Notes under the pieces: generated by a model
Told to the model about the DNA's origin: nothing
The model's input: only the letters and a program-made list of their open reading frames with translations
Database searches by the model: none
In this document: positions 52,201 through 64,000 of the stretch, one piece after another
Position numbering within the stretch: the stretch's first letter is position 1
Layout of the letters: every line of letters begins with the position of its first letter
Made by a program: the position numbers and the translations under genes
Assembly (NCBI GenBank): GCA_002633005.1
Contig: NMRA01000093.1
Coordinates: forward strand, 142,548 to 206,547
Origin: Phoronis australis
Lineage: Eukaryota; Phoronida; Phoronidae
Direction: 5' to 3'
Length of the DNA: 64,000 nucleotides

Positions 52201-53012
52201 AGAATTTAATTTGCTTACCAAAAATATATTTAACATATCGAATTTCCCGTTTTTTATATATTTCATGATGGAAGAAACATTTATATGAACATGCCATGAC
52301 AGAATATTATTAAACTATTTCAAGAAACAAGGTTTAACGATGTCTCCAGCTCAGTTTTATCGAATTGGGTCTTTAATCTCATAAAATTGATCTCGTAACA
52401 TTCCTTACCATGGCATGATTCTAGTTTGTTACCAACGCTATCAGCAACTCAAGATAGTGTTTAGGAATTTAATGGGGCTGGCCAACTCCATAGTTGCAAA
52501 TTTATAAAAAATCAATGTCCTAAAACTGCAAATTCAAAAATAATGGCGCATGAATGCTTTACCTATGACTTGCATTGGTATCAGAAATAGAATCACATCA
52601 CAGCGCGGAATATTATGACACCAGCTAAACGGGGCAAAATGCAGCTTTAAACAGGACTTACAATACAAAATTCATCATGCAGGTGGTCTAATGTTTTCTT
52701 TTACTCATTGTTAAAAACACTCGGATCCACTTCTAAAATCAAATTAACTCTAATAATGAAATTCAGAAATTACTCACAGCTGAAAAACATTTTTTATTAT
52801 TAAGACCACAAGACACTTCCCACCTTTTTGATGGCCTTTGACCTTGACACGCCTGGTCTTCCTTTGTCAAACTTTGTCAGTTTCCGTCCCAAGACATCAT
52901 GTTTTTGACGGTTGACCTTGACCTCAAAAGGATTGACTTTAACCTCGACCTGCTTTTTGGACTGGCGCACGTTATCGGCCAGATTTGTCTTCTTCTTCTT
53001 ATGCTTGGCCAT
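10136..53012 (-). CDS. NOP14: NOP14, nucleolar protein 14 (small-subunit processome), complete, 20 coding exons
   Basis: NOP14 is a nucleolar component of the 90S/SSU processome, needed for 18S rRNA processing and 40S assembly. It works with Noc4, Emg1 and Enp1. Coding exons, 5' to 3' on the minus strand: 53012-52824, 52104-51970, 32712-32565, 31277-31153, 29721-29626, 29314-29150, 28463-28372, 26823-26720, 25460-25171, 23098-23044, 22332-22202, 21139-20915, 19593-19492, 18588-18526, 17687-17594, 16856-16694, 14863-14719, 14263-14142, 10840-10685, 10232-10136. They total 2697 nt, giving 898 residues plus stop, with every junction GT-AG and in phase. Landmarks are NPFEVKVNRQKHDVLGRK (about residues 27-44), NNEDEELTHYGQSL, an acidic Ser/Asp/Glu tract (352-448), ELPYTF, CNHASLAEGNKEKL, LLFPTSDY, and the C-terminal EIKRDNQFLARHQLAETLER and STQEGEFKAMKRKK. 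The order and sequence match human NOP14 (about 857 residues) throughout. Introns total about 40 kb and are full of repeats. Confidence 0.97.
10685..10840 (-). CDS. NOP14: NOP14 coding exon 19
   Basis: It encodes FDGKKKNTGDRELNEQRRLL, HRHKKEMKGAIREIKRDNQF and LARHQLAETLE, the most conserved C-terminal basic block. The acceptor is AATTTCCAG and the donor AG|GTAATT leaves phase 2. Confidence 0.97.
11532..12405 (+). mobile_element. hAT-like non-autonomous element with tRNA-like core, copy 2 (inverted relative to copy 1, one end missing)
   Basis: From AAATGTGTGCAGTTTTAGTG to CCTAGATCTGCCACTG it matches copy 1 (6643 to about 7490) in reverse, including the G-run and the tRNA-like module. The outer 130-150 bp seen at the right end of copy 1 is absent here. 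It is nested in the hAT-like element at 11342-13551. Confidence 0.75.
12099..12154 (+). ncRNA. tRNA-like RNA polymerase III promoter, copy 2
   Basis: TGGAGGTGCAGTGGTAAAGC (A-box type, 12099-12118) and GGTCGTGAGTTCGAGTC (B-box type, 12138-12154) are spaced as in tRNA genes. The B box is identical to copy 1. Confidence 0.65.
14142..14263 (-). CDS. NOP14: NOP14 coding exon 18
   Basis: It encodes DLVSRVVECTSKQTGVVRPC and KAKKRPLPLKLYEPSFDD. PLKLYEP corresponds to the conserved PLKLFTP. The acceptor is ATTCGCAG and the donor AG|GTTGGT leaves phase 2. Confidence 0.95.
14719..14863 (-). CDS. NOP14: NOP14 coding exon 17
   Basis: It encodes LQAVHTCLKLVERFSSLYEE and CDMCKKLPLHKYPTRLK. The acceptor is CGGTTGCAG, the donor AAG|GTAATG, phase 0. 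Confidence 0.94.
14900..16380. other. NOP14 intron, no gene seen
   Basis: This AT-rich intron between coding exons 17 and 16 has only short unsupported frames. No repeat family was recognised until the tRNA-like segment at 16388. Confidence 0.4.
16388..16466 (+). ncRNA. tRNA-derived SINE head or decayed tRNA
   Basis: A-box TGGTCTAGTG (16394-16403) is followed by T-arm GTGGGTTCGAGTCCCAC (16434-16450) with a 5-bp stem. An outer stem GCAGTGTGG / CCACACTGC (16388-16396, 16455-16463) pairs perfectly. It is misplaced by four bases relative to a true acceptor stem, and no proper anticodon stem forms. It is therefore a tRNA-derived element rather than a functional tRNA. Confidence 0.6.
16568..16587. 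repeat. Short palindrome
   Basis: GTCTGGTAC and its reverse complement GTACCAGAC are separated by GT. The palindrome lies about 100 bp after the tRNA-like segment and may belong to the same repeat. Confidence 0.7.
16694..16856 (-). CDS. NOP14: NOP14 coding exon 16
   Basis: It encodes APALPRLKANGAGFDLLLVQ and then a variable stretch ending DTGRITDVDSFR. This is the least conserved part of the family; phase and flanking splice sites secure the call. The acceptor is AATTTCAG and the donor AG|GTGGGT leaves phase 2. Confidence 0.92.
17594..17687 (-). CDS. NOP14: NOP14 coding exon 15
   Basis: It encodes YLSFSKKFAPEVVNFLQGLL and YLASTKEKSWQ. The acceptor is TTTTATAG and the donor A|GTAAGT leaves phase 1. 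Confidence 0.95.
18526..18588 (-). CDS. NOP14: NOP14 coding exon 14
   Basis: A 63-nt exon encodes CTVNSLQDVASGLFICTLFL plus E. The acceptor is TTTTTCAG, the donor GAG|GTAAAT, phase 0. Confidence 0.95.
19492..19593 (-). CDS. NOP14: NOP14 coding exon 13
   Basis: It encodes LLYLKLISLLFPTSDYRHLV and VTPAMVMMSQSLTQ, matching the LLFPTSDFxHPVVTPA block. The acceptor is GTTGACAG (on the minus strand), the donor CAG|GTACTG, phase 0. Confidence 0.96.
19760..20500 (+). repeat. Tandem-core dispersed element, copy 3 (decayed)
   Basis: It starts AACAAGAGGAAC and carries CACCATGTGCCTCGCATACA, also found (reversed) near 59.9 kb. Decayed cores follow: ACAAGAGGGCGTCACAGCAG near 20212, and phrases such as AATTTCATGAAGATCCACC. 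No terminal hairpin was seen. Confidence 0.6.
20915..21139 (-). CDS. NOP14: NOP14 coding exon 12
   Basis: 75 residues including LRYFGELALCDPPELSALDR and LVVHLYELTQSFP, a conserved helical-repeat region. The acceptor is TCCTTCCAG, the donor ACG|GTGAGT, phase 0. Confidence 0.97.
21274..21845 (+). repeat. Tandem-core dispersed element, copy 4
   Basis: It starts AACAAGAGCAACACTGCGGT, which contains a small CAACAC/GTGTTG stem. Monomers follow with GTGCTGCAGTAGTC-type starts, TCTCTAGAT and AAATGCTCTTCCCC, and the end phrase ACACCTGGACAACCGGATG is shared with copy 5. It lies in the NOP14 intron between exons 12 and 11. Confidence 0.7.
22202..22332 (-). CDS. NOP14: NOP14 coding exon 11
   Basis: It encodes VPKSYDELVQLMEGHTEDNK and RTRKCNHASLAEGNKEKLQ, a highly conserved core block. 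The acceptor is ATTGCAG, the donor CAG|GTAGAG, phase 0. Confidence 0.97.
23044..23098 (-). CDS. NOP14: NOP14 coding exon 10
   Basis: A 55-nt exon encodes ERKDMMEKARKELPYTFD, with the family-conserved ELPYTF at its end. The acceptor is TTTTTAG and the donor G|GTGAGA leaves phase 1. Confidence 0.95.
23996..24293 (+). repeat. Minisatellite, 30-bp unit x about 10
   Basis: Units start GCACAGAGGCAGC and end ACACAATAAG at exact 30-bp steps from 23996. The last unit is shortened. The period is a multiple of three, so long open frames appear on both strands; these are not genes. It lies in the NOP14 intron between coding exons 9 and 10. Confidence 0.95.
24753..25056 (+). repeat. Minisatellite, 48-bp unit x 6.3
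   Basis: Units start ACAGCTCAAGTCTACCCACG at 24753, 24801, 24849, 24897, 24945, 24993 and 25041 (partial). Units from 24801 on are practically identical; the first differs by one base in its tail. This homogeneity points to recent expansion. It is in the same intron as the 30-bp array and ends 115 bp from coding exon 9. Confidence 0.96.
25171..25460 (-). CDS. NOP14: NOP14 coding exon 9, acidic low-complexity segment (residues about 352-448)
   Basis: This 97-residue exon is rich in Glu, Asp and Ser (NSESSQSGEEDSHSDLESDG and similar). It corresponds to the acidic tract seen at this place in vertebrate NOP14 and has many potential CK2 sites. The acceptor is GCTCTACAG, the donor AAG|GTATGC, phase 0. 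Confidence 0.95.
25500..26700. other. NOP14 intron, no gene seen
   Basis: This intron between coding exons 9 and 8 is T/G-rich in its second half. I found no repeat or conserved protein signal. Confidence 0.4.
26720..26823 (-). CDS. NOP14: NOP14 coding exon 8
   Basis: It encodes FVLDGDKKKSFEVQYKDGKL and VAASDEKKKMGDDN. FVLD and YKDGK are conserved in the family. The acceptor is AATTTATAG and the donor A|GTAAGT leaves phase 1. Confidence 0.95.
28098..28120 (+). repeat. Microsatellite (ACGC)n
   Basis: A short run of ACGCACGCACGCACGCAC occurs in the NOP14 intron between exons 8 and 7. Confidence 0.8.
28372..28463 (-). CDS. NOP14: NOP14 coding exon 7
   Basis: It encodes EDRLRRMKGI and KKRVHFSADDLSE, matching the conserved ERLRRM...MSADDL region. 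The acceptor is CTTTTGTAG and the donor GAAAA|GTAGGG leaves phase 2. Confidence 0.95.
29150..29314 (-). CDS. NOP14: NOP14 coding exon 6
   Basis: It encodes KTRNSSADNKADNKADDYDT, with a tandem ADNK duplication, then AVTQLRFEARGQATDRLKTE and EELAMEEKERLEKLE. The acceptor CAACTAG lacks a strong pyrimidine tract. A downstream AG would shorten the exon out of phase. The donor is GAG|GTGTGA, phase 0. Confidence 0.92.
29626..29721 (-). CDS. NOP14: NOP14 coding exon 5
   Basis: It encodes FERQMEKEENLNLTNKLDAE and then LKDIRSLMLVSK, 32 residues of charged helix. The acceptor is CTCTTTCAG, the donor AAG|GTGACA, phase 0. Confidence 0.95.
31153..31277 (-). CDS. NOP14: NOP14 coding exon 4
   Basis: It encodes AKHVSEEHFGGFFTKKEAED and KTWKERMEEMIANTRKAR. 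The acceptor is TTGTCTAG, the donor AGG|GTGAGA, phase 0. HFGG is a conserved NOP14 landmark. Confidence 0.95.
31889..32130 (+). repeat. Minisatellite, 22-bp unit x 11
   Basis: Eleven exact-length units of GTATATGTCCACTCACCAAG plus GT are present, with only single-base variants (such as ACTCACTAAGG and TCTACTCACC). The period is not a multiple of three, yet no stop arises in two + frames, which explains the spurious open frames. It lies in the NOP14 intron between coding exons 4 and 3. Confidence 0.96.
32565..32712 (-). CDS. NOP14: NOP14 coding exon 3
   Basis: It encodes KHHEKADVFKLNNEDEELTH and YGQSLSQIEKFE, then an acidic tail (ESDEDEEDIGRLSG). It joins exon 2 without a missing residue despite a 19.3-kb intron. 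The donor G|GTAAGT leaves phase 1. Confidence 0.97.
32868..34090 (+). repeat. Tandem-core dispersed element, copy 5
   Basis: It starts AAGAGCAATGGTAAGTCGTTG, similar to copy 4. Repeated blocks contain GTAGTCRAATCCACC, AAAATCAAATGGTGTCA and CATCTGGAAACRYTCTCC. It ends with ACACCTGGACAACAGGAC and an imperfect hairpin TATGTGTCC / GGGCACATA (34037-34045 and 34080-34088), whose loop holds a CA-rich microsatellite. It lies in NOP14's 5' part, between coding exons 3 and 2. Confidence 0.78.
34100..37990. other. NOP14 intron 2 (upstream segment), no gene seen
   Basis: Part of the 19.3-kb intron between coding exons 2 and 3. Apart from an A-rich stretch (36893-36925) and a 28-bp direct duplication around TAGTGCCAGTGGAAGTC (near 37030 and 37061), I see nothing recognisable. 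Confidence 0.4.
37998..39429. mobile_element. Terminal-inverted-repeat element, copy 1 (intact, 1.43 kb)
   Basis: The left end TACCGTATTCGCCCTAACAA and the right end, read inverted, TACCGTATTCACCCTAATAA match over about 26 bp. Both ends also hold C- or G-rich runs (AGGGGGTCGCTTATT, GGGGGGCACTCAT). The interior matches 57240-59320 nearly throughout. No transposase frame was found, so it is a non-autonomous DNA transposon of uncertain superfamily. Target duplication is unclear. Confidence 0.82.
39430..41055. other. NOP14 intron 2, no gene seen
   Basis: AT-rich intronic sequence with no recognised repeat or coding signal. Confidence 0.35.
41058..41080. repeat. Perfect 11-bp palindrome
   Basis: ATGTCAGTATG, then A, then CATACTGACAT. 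Confidence 0.85.
41325..41360 (+). repeat. Microsatellite (CAA)n
   Basis: An interrupted run of CAACAACAACAACAACAAC. It is intronic. Confidence 0.9.
41770..42095 (+). repeat. Degenerate tandem repeat, about 60-65 bp unit x5
   Basis: Repeated order: TTT(A)ACA, TTTTAATTGTAAG or TAGTTGTAAA, then ACTCATN, ATATTGTC or ACATTG, then ATCACA(T)TTTT. Copies are diverged, with boundaries only approximate. Confidence 0.55.
42464..42464. other. Ambiguous base (N)
   Basis: One unresolved base occurs in the context CCTANTGCG, showing an assembly or consensus ambiguity at this point. Confidence 0.9.
43468..43898. mobile_element. MITE-like element rich in GACACGG motifs
   Basis: GACACGG occurs at 43508 and 43729 and its complement CCGTGTC at 43526, 43812, 43848 and 43862, clustered toward both ends. 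GTTTAGAC/GTTTACAC phrases also recur. The termini are diverged inverted repeats (AGTCTCGTTTAGACATCA versus the inverse of AAGTGTAAATGGCACTTAAG). There is no coding sequence. Confidence 0.55.
45331..45620. mobile_element. MITE with about 35-bp terminal inverted repeats
   Basis: The left end CAGGGGCCTGTTTCATGACA...GACTTAAGAC is mirrored on the right by CTTAAGTCATTTTTCATGAA and ACAGGTCCTA. The interior is AT-rich and non-coding. A second element may adjoin it (45618-46010), with GGGCTCCATTCAT on the left against ATGAAAAGTTCCC on the right. Confidence 0.65.
46020..51900. other. NOP14 intron 2 (5' part), mostly featureless
   Basis: I see an old direct duplication: about 49464-49640 against 49880-50080 (shared order CAATGG, ATTCTATTCAGA, ATTCAATAC, AAAAGGC, GCTTCAC...ATCA). 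A stem at 51757-51781 (GAATTGTTGA / TCAACAATTC) is also visible. No gene is supported. Confidence 0.4.
51970..52104 (-). CDS. NOP14: NOP14 coding exon 2 (residues 64-108)
   Basis: It encodes RKDTLLQEYKQRDKNNKFVD and MLKRFALERQ, well-conserved NOP14 N-terminal helices. The acceptor is TTCTTCAG, the donor GACAG|GTGAGA, phase 0. Confidence 0.97.
52824..53012 (-). CDS. NOP14: NOP14 coding exon 1 (residues 1-63)
   Basis: It starts MAKHKKKKTN, a lysine-rich nuclear-localisation-like start, and contains the conserved NPFEVKVNRQK. The acceptor TTTCAG lies just upstream, with exon base 1 at 53022, so the gene has an upstream untranslated exon. The donor is AAAAAG|GTGGGA, phase 0. Confidence 0.97.
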
Positions 53013-54519
53013 ATTATTTCCACTGAAACAATGCCTTTGTTCGTTATTTCATTCAATTCAAATAAAGGATTCCAATGTTATGTCACTATGTTGATGTCTA
53101 TTAACAGGTCACCAGAACATGGCATGCTTTAATGACTACAGTACCTTTAATTATGTTTCTTTCAACAGGATGAATTAGACCAATAATATGCGTATGTGCA
53201 TTAATCGGTCGTGGCACTAAACACAACGTGTGGTCGTAATTAATTCAATGTAGACCAATTTCTTGCTCTGCTATAAGGGTACTAATCACAGAGCTTACCT
53301 TTTGGCAATTCCACAGTGACATGGACATAGAAAAATGAAAATAGCTTTCTGAAAAACTTGTTTAAAAAAATGGTTCTGCATCTTGTTAAAACCCTAAATT
53401 GCTATGATGAGAAAACTGCAACAGTTGGATATCTCAACATCACAAAATAATTTTATGGGGCAAAAAATGCAGAATGTTCATAAGTGAAGGAACATTAAAA
53501 CTATATAATATTTTTGAATTAGCAAGTGATTTTTTTAAAAAGTAGTGTGCATGCAGAGGCTCATTCAAGCCATTTCTGTACCACACAATAAAAACAGCTG
53601 AAGAAGCTTATGGGACACCATAATTGTACACAAATAACTACCCACTTTTTTATTGGAACTGGTAACCTCCAGCAAAGTTCATGCTATCAAGGTCAAGGTT
53701 ACTGCAAGTTGGTCACAATTGAAATTTAACTTCTCAGTGTTCTTACAGAGCCAAATCTAAAAATGAAACTTTTGAAAGGTGGTTGAATTTAATGTCTAGT
53801 TGCTGTTTGATGAGCTGAAATGTTTACTAGGTAATAACTCCTCAGATACAAGCTTTTTTCAGCTGTTTTTGTTGTGTGATACGGAAATGGCTTTAATGCT
53901 GAAAGTGAGTCGAGAAAAACTCAAAAGTTTGATCTATTTTTAGTTTCTATTATGAACAGTGATGAAATATGCACATCGCCAAAAAAGAGAGGAAACTTTC
54001 CACCAAAATATTACTTTGAACTTGTCACATACTAGCAGTCGCTCCTTACCGCCGCAGCTGTTGTGTAGGTTTGATTAGGTGGACCCTTTATTCAAAAGTG
54101 ATTTGGCAACCAGTTATTCCCACTGAACAACAGCATAAGAACCTTTAATCAGCTTTTCGTCATGACATATACTTGCCAGTTTTATTAAGGTCGCAGGGTC
54201 GATTCCCCAGGTCTGGTGATCTTGGCAATTACCTACTGATGAATGCCTGTGGTTGGAGAACCAGTCAATTACTGAGTAATGAGTCCATTGTTTAGTGGAG
54301 GATACTGATTCTCTACCTTTGGGTCCACTACTGGCACTGTTTTCCAACAAGGCAGTAGTCAGTACAGAAGACTGAACTGGGTGTCAGAACTCTGATCATT
54401 GCCATTCTAATGCCATTGCCAATTAGGTATCCCCACAAACAGTTACGAATTTCAAAATACAGGAAATAAAATCAAATGAAACATGCATATATACACATGG
54501 AGTTATGATTATTACATAC
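53013..54519. other. NOP14: NOP14 first intron (5' untranslated region)
   Basis: It runs from the donor after the untranslated exon (54519) to the acceptor at 53023. It contains a B-box-like GGGTCGATTCCCC near 54196 without an A box. Nothing else was seen. Confidence 0.5.
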
Positions 54520-54612
54520 CATAAGTCTGGAGACGCTTCAGTCCAGATAATTTGAACAAATCGATGGAAATCTGTCATGGTTTGCTCGAGTTTCTCTGAC
54601 TGGGTGCCATTT
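54520..54612 (-). promoter_or_regulatory. NOP14: NOP14 probable 5' untranslated first exon and promoter-proximal motifs
   Basis: Coding exon 1 is preceded by a splice acceptor, so an upstream exon is required. The best candidate ends at the strong donor CTTATG|GTATGTAA (exon base 54520). Near its upstream edge, minus-strand sequence reads ACTTCCTCAAAATGGCAC, combining an ETS-like site and a YY1-like AAAATGGC, typical of housekeeping promoters. The exact start site is unknown. Confidence 0.6.
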
Positions 54613-54913
54613 TGAGGAAGTTACGTGAAATCACGCATGTTTACAAATAAAAAGTCCAAGGGACACAACTCTTACAAATTTCACCCGATGCCTTCCCATG
54701 GCATTTTTAAAGTGTCACGCGCCAGCGTCATGCGCTTCGCTCAGTCCCACACTAGCCTTTGCCTAACTCACGTGACTCAGTTGAAATACTTTGTGGTTAT
54801 CGCGTGTGGTGAAAAAGTTAACGATGACCAAAAAGTGGAGTTGGAATTCTTCACCAAAGTTTCCTTAATTGCCGTAGCTTTACTTCATCGAAGATATGTG
54901 TAGAAGCACAGGT

Positions 54914-55616
54914 GTCCTCAGCTTCTGATCGTCCCCAATACACTACATATAATACTACAAGGTATGACACTACGGACAAGAAATTCCACTGGTGCTTCAC
55001 TTCCGCCATCCAGGTCAAATACAAAACACAATAAATTTAGACAAAACAAGGTTTCAAAAAACCATTAGTAATTGTTCTTTGTTCTAATACCATCCACGGT
55101 GTCCTGCTCCAGCGATATCGGAACAAATTCGCGGTCAAAGCAAAAAAATGTTCCCAAAAAGCCCACGCACCAGTACTCCTTTGACGGTTCGAGGTCAAGG
55201 ACAGTACGGCAATTGCCGAATTGTCATGAAGTGTCACGACATGGATAATCCAGACCATTTCGTAACCTTCCGTGATGAACCGGCAATTGCCGTCCATCTG
55301 TAACTCATCGGATAATTCCGTACCGTCCTTGACCTCGAACCATCAAAGGATCGGACTGATGCGTGGGCTTTTTGGGAACATTTCTGTGCTTTGATCATGG
55401 CTTTGTTGTGATTTTGCTGGAGCAGGACACTGTGAACGGTATTAGAAGAAAGAACAATTACCACTAGTAATGGTTTATTGAAACCCTGTTTTGTGTAAAT
55501 TTATTGAGTTTTGTGTTTGATATGGACAGCTGAAGTGAGCACCCGTGGAATTCCTTGTCCGAAGTGTCATACCTTGGTGTATTATAGTGTATTGGGGACA
55601 ATCAGAAGCTGAGGAC
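54914..55616. repeat. 703-bp imperfect palindrome (foldback element)
   Basis: The left arm from GTCCTCAGCTTCTGATCGTC is matched by the reverse complement of the right arm ending at GCTGAGGAC. Shared landmarks run all the way in: AAGGTATGACACT, CAATAAATTTA, TGTCCTGCTCCAGC, AAGCCCACGCA, GGTTCGAGGTCAAGGAC, CGGCAATTGCCG. The centre is near 55265. By eye the arms are about 80-90% identical. Open frames within it are by-products. It lies between the NOP14 and NMNAT 5' ends. Confidence 0.88.
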
Positions 55617-55824
55617 GCCTAGGCCTTAGGTGAAAAGTAGAAAGGAACACTGAAGTAAGTACTTAGAAAGGAACACTGAAGAAAGTAAGCGCTTTTTTAA
55701 GTGATAGTTTTAAGTGTAGAGCATATTTGACAAGGTGAAAACTCTCAATCGGTGACCGGATTTGGCCTACCGCCCATTTAAACTACACGGGAGGAAATTC
55801 GTACAGAAAGCGATGGGAAGTATT

Positions 55825-55859
55825 GTAGCCCCTAACTAATCGGTCAACCGAGGGGCTAC
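55825..55859. repeat. Hairpin with 9-bp arms
   Basis: GTAGCCCCT (55825-55833) is mirrored by AGGGGCTAC (55851-55859) with a 17-nt loop. Confidence 0.75.
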
Positions 55860-56061
55860 GACTACATGTTACTGCCAATTTGCCATTTGGCAATGCCTTT
55901 CCGCCAGGCCTAACTTGTTAAGCCAAGGGGAAGAAGCGCATGTGTTCCCTAGTTATAGTATTTTAAAGGAATTGGAATAATTTATCAATCTTTAAATGTA
56001 TCTTACTGAACGTAATCGAAAACAAAACCTTGAGGCTTGAGCAAGCGACCAAATTCGGTTT

Positions 56062-56136
56062 TCACGCACACACCATGGAGGCGGCCATCTTTGTAATAGA
56101 AACATTTAACTACTTGGGTGATTCAGATTTCTACAG
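56062..56136 (+). promoter_or_regulatory. NMNAT probable first exon and YY1-like site
   Basis: GGCGGCCATCTTTG (about 56080) is a YY1-type core (AAGATGGCC on the other strand), common at animal transcription starts. The segment ends in a good donor, TTCTACAG|GTATAT (exon base 56136). It would join the acceptor at 56453-56454 ahead of the NMNAT start codon. It also carries an ATG in strong context (ACCATGG) that is out of frame with NMNAT. Confidence 0.5.
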
Positions 56137-56454
56137 GTATATTAATTTCAAAAAGTTTAGGAGATTTTATTACTTATTTGGATTTTATTTGGCTTTTCTA
56201 GGTCCTTGTGCTGTTTTTAATTACGACTGATATGAGTATTTCAATATCAACACATAATGTGATGATTATGCTCAACTTATCACCCCTACGTTGTTTCGTA
56301 CAACCCGTTTTGTTAATACTCTCAAACCAACATATCTTTAGTTGATAATTACCAAAATATTTACTTCATATTGTGTTTAGAGACCGTCATAGCTAGATAA
56401 ATATTCTCAGATTGGTTTGACTTGTCAACAAATGTTTGATTTAAATTTATTTAG

Positions 56455-64000
<7,546 letters not shown>

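Noticed and set aside
54114-54350. B-box-like GGGTCGATTCCCC near 54196, possible tRNA
   Set aside because: No A box or cloverleaf pairing at the right distance.
55037-55464. Overlapping minus-strand open frames of 76-86 codons
   Set aside because: They arise within the palindrome arms and resemble each other because the arms are inverted copies. No protein family was recognised.

Overview
The window is animal nuclear DNA. It has long AT-rich introns with canonical GT-AG junctions, an animal-type polyketide synthase tail, nested DNA transposons, tandem repeats and tRNA-derived repeats. The polyketide synthase gene together with 150-bp satellite-like dispersed repeats suggests a marine invertebrate (deuterostome or lophotrochozoan). 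I cannot name the species from sequence alone.

Three protein-coding genes are supported. (1) Positions 2-904, + strand: the 3' end of a polyketide synthase, carrying the end of a ketoreductase domain and a terminal acyl-carrier domain. (2) Positions 54.6 kb down to 10.1 kb, - strand: a complete NOP14 gene (small-subunit processome). I assembled it from 20 coding exons plus one probable 5' untranslated exon. All junction phases agree and the product is 898 residues, close to the size of vertebrate NOP14. (3) From about 56.0 kb, + strand, running off the right edge: the first two coding exons of a nicotinamide-mononucleotide adenylyltransferase (NMNAT1/3 type). NOP14 and NMNAT are head to head, and NOP14 converges on the polyketide synthase.

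Most of the rest is repeats. 2.8-4.2 kb: tandem 150-bp monomers in a three-monomer order, each with a CTCF-like core, ending in a perfect hairpin. Related copies lie at 8.5-10.1, 19.8-20.5, 21.3-21.9, 32.9-34.1 and, reversed, 59.3-60.0 kb. 5.4-8.4 kb: a 104-bp tandem array split by a TTAA-flanked element, itself split by a hAT-like element with a tRNA-like core. 11.3-13.6 kb: a larger hAT-like element holding a second, inverted copy of the tRNA-bearing element. 24.0, 24.75 and 31.9 kb: three clean minisatellites inside NOP14 introns. 38.0-39.4 and 57.2-59.3 kb: two copies of one terminal-inverted-repeat element; the second carries a 574-bp insertion with a 10-bp target duplication, and the first preserves the empty site. 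54.9-55.6 kb: a 0.7-kb imperfect palindrome between the NOP14 and NMNAT 5' ends.

No CRISPR array, rRNA, operon or prokaryotic-type system was seen. The most interesting features are the CTCF-motif satellite elements, the promoter-proximal palindrome, the nested transposons with a preserved empty site, and a possible out-of-frame upstream ORF over the NMNAT start. Exon boundaries come from reading splice consensus and protein family similarity by eye; no alignment or transcript data were available.
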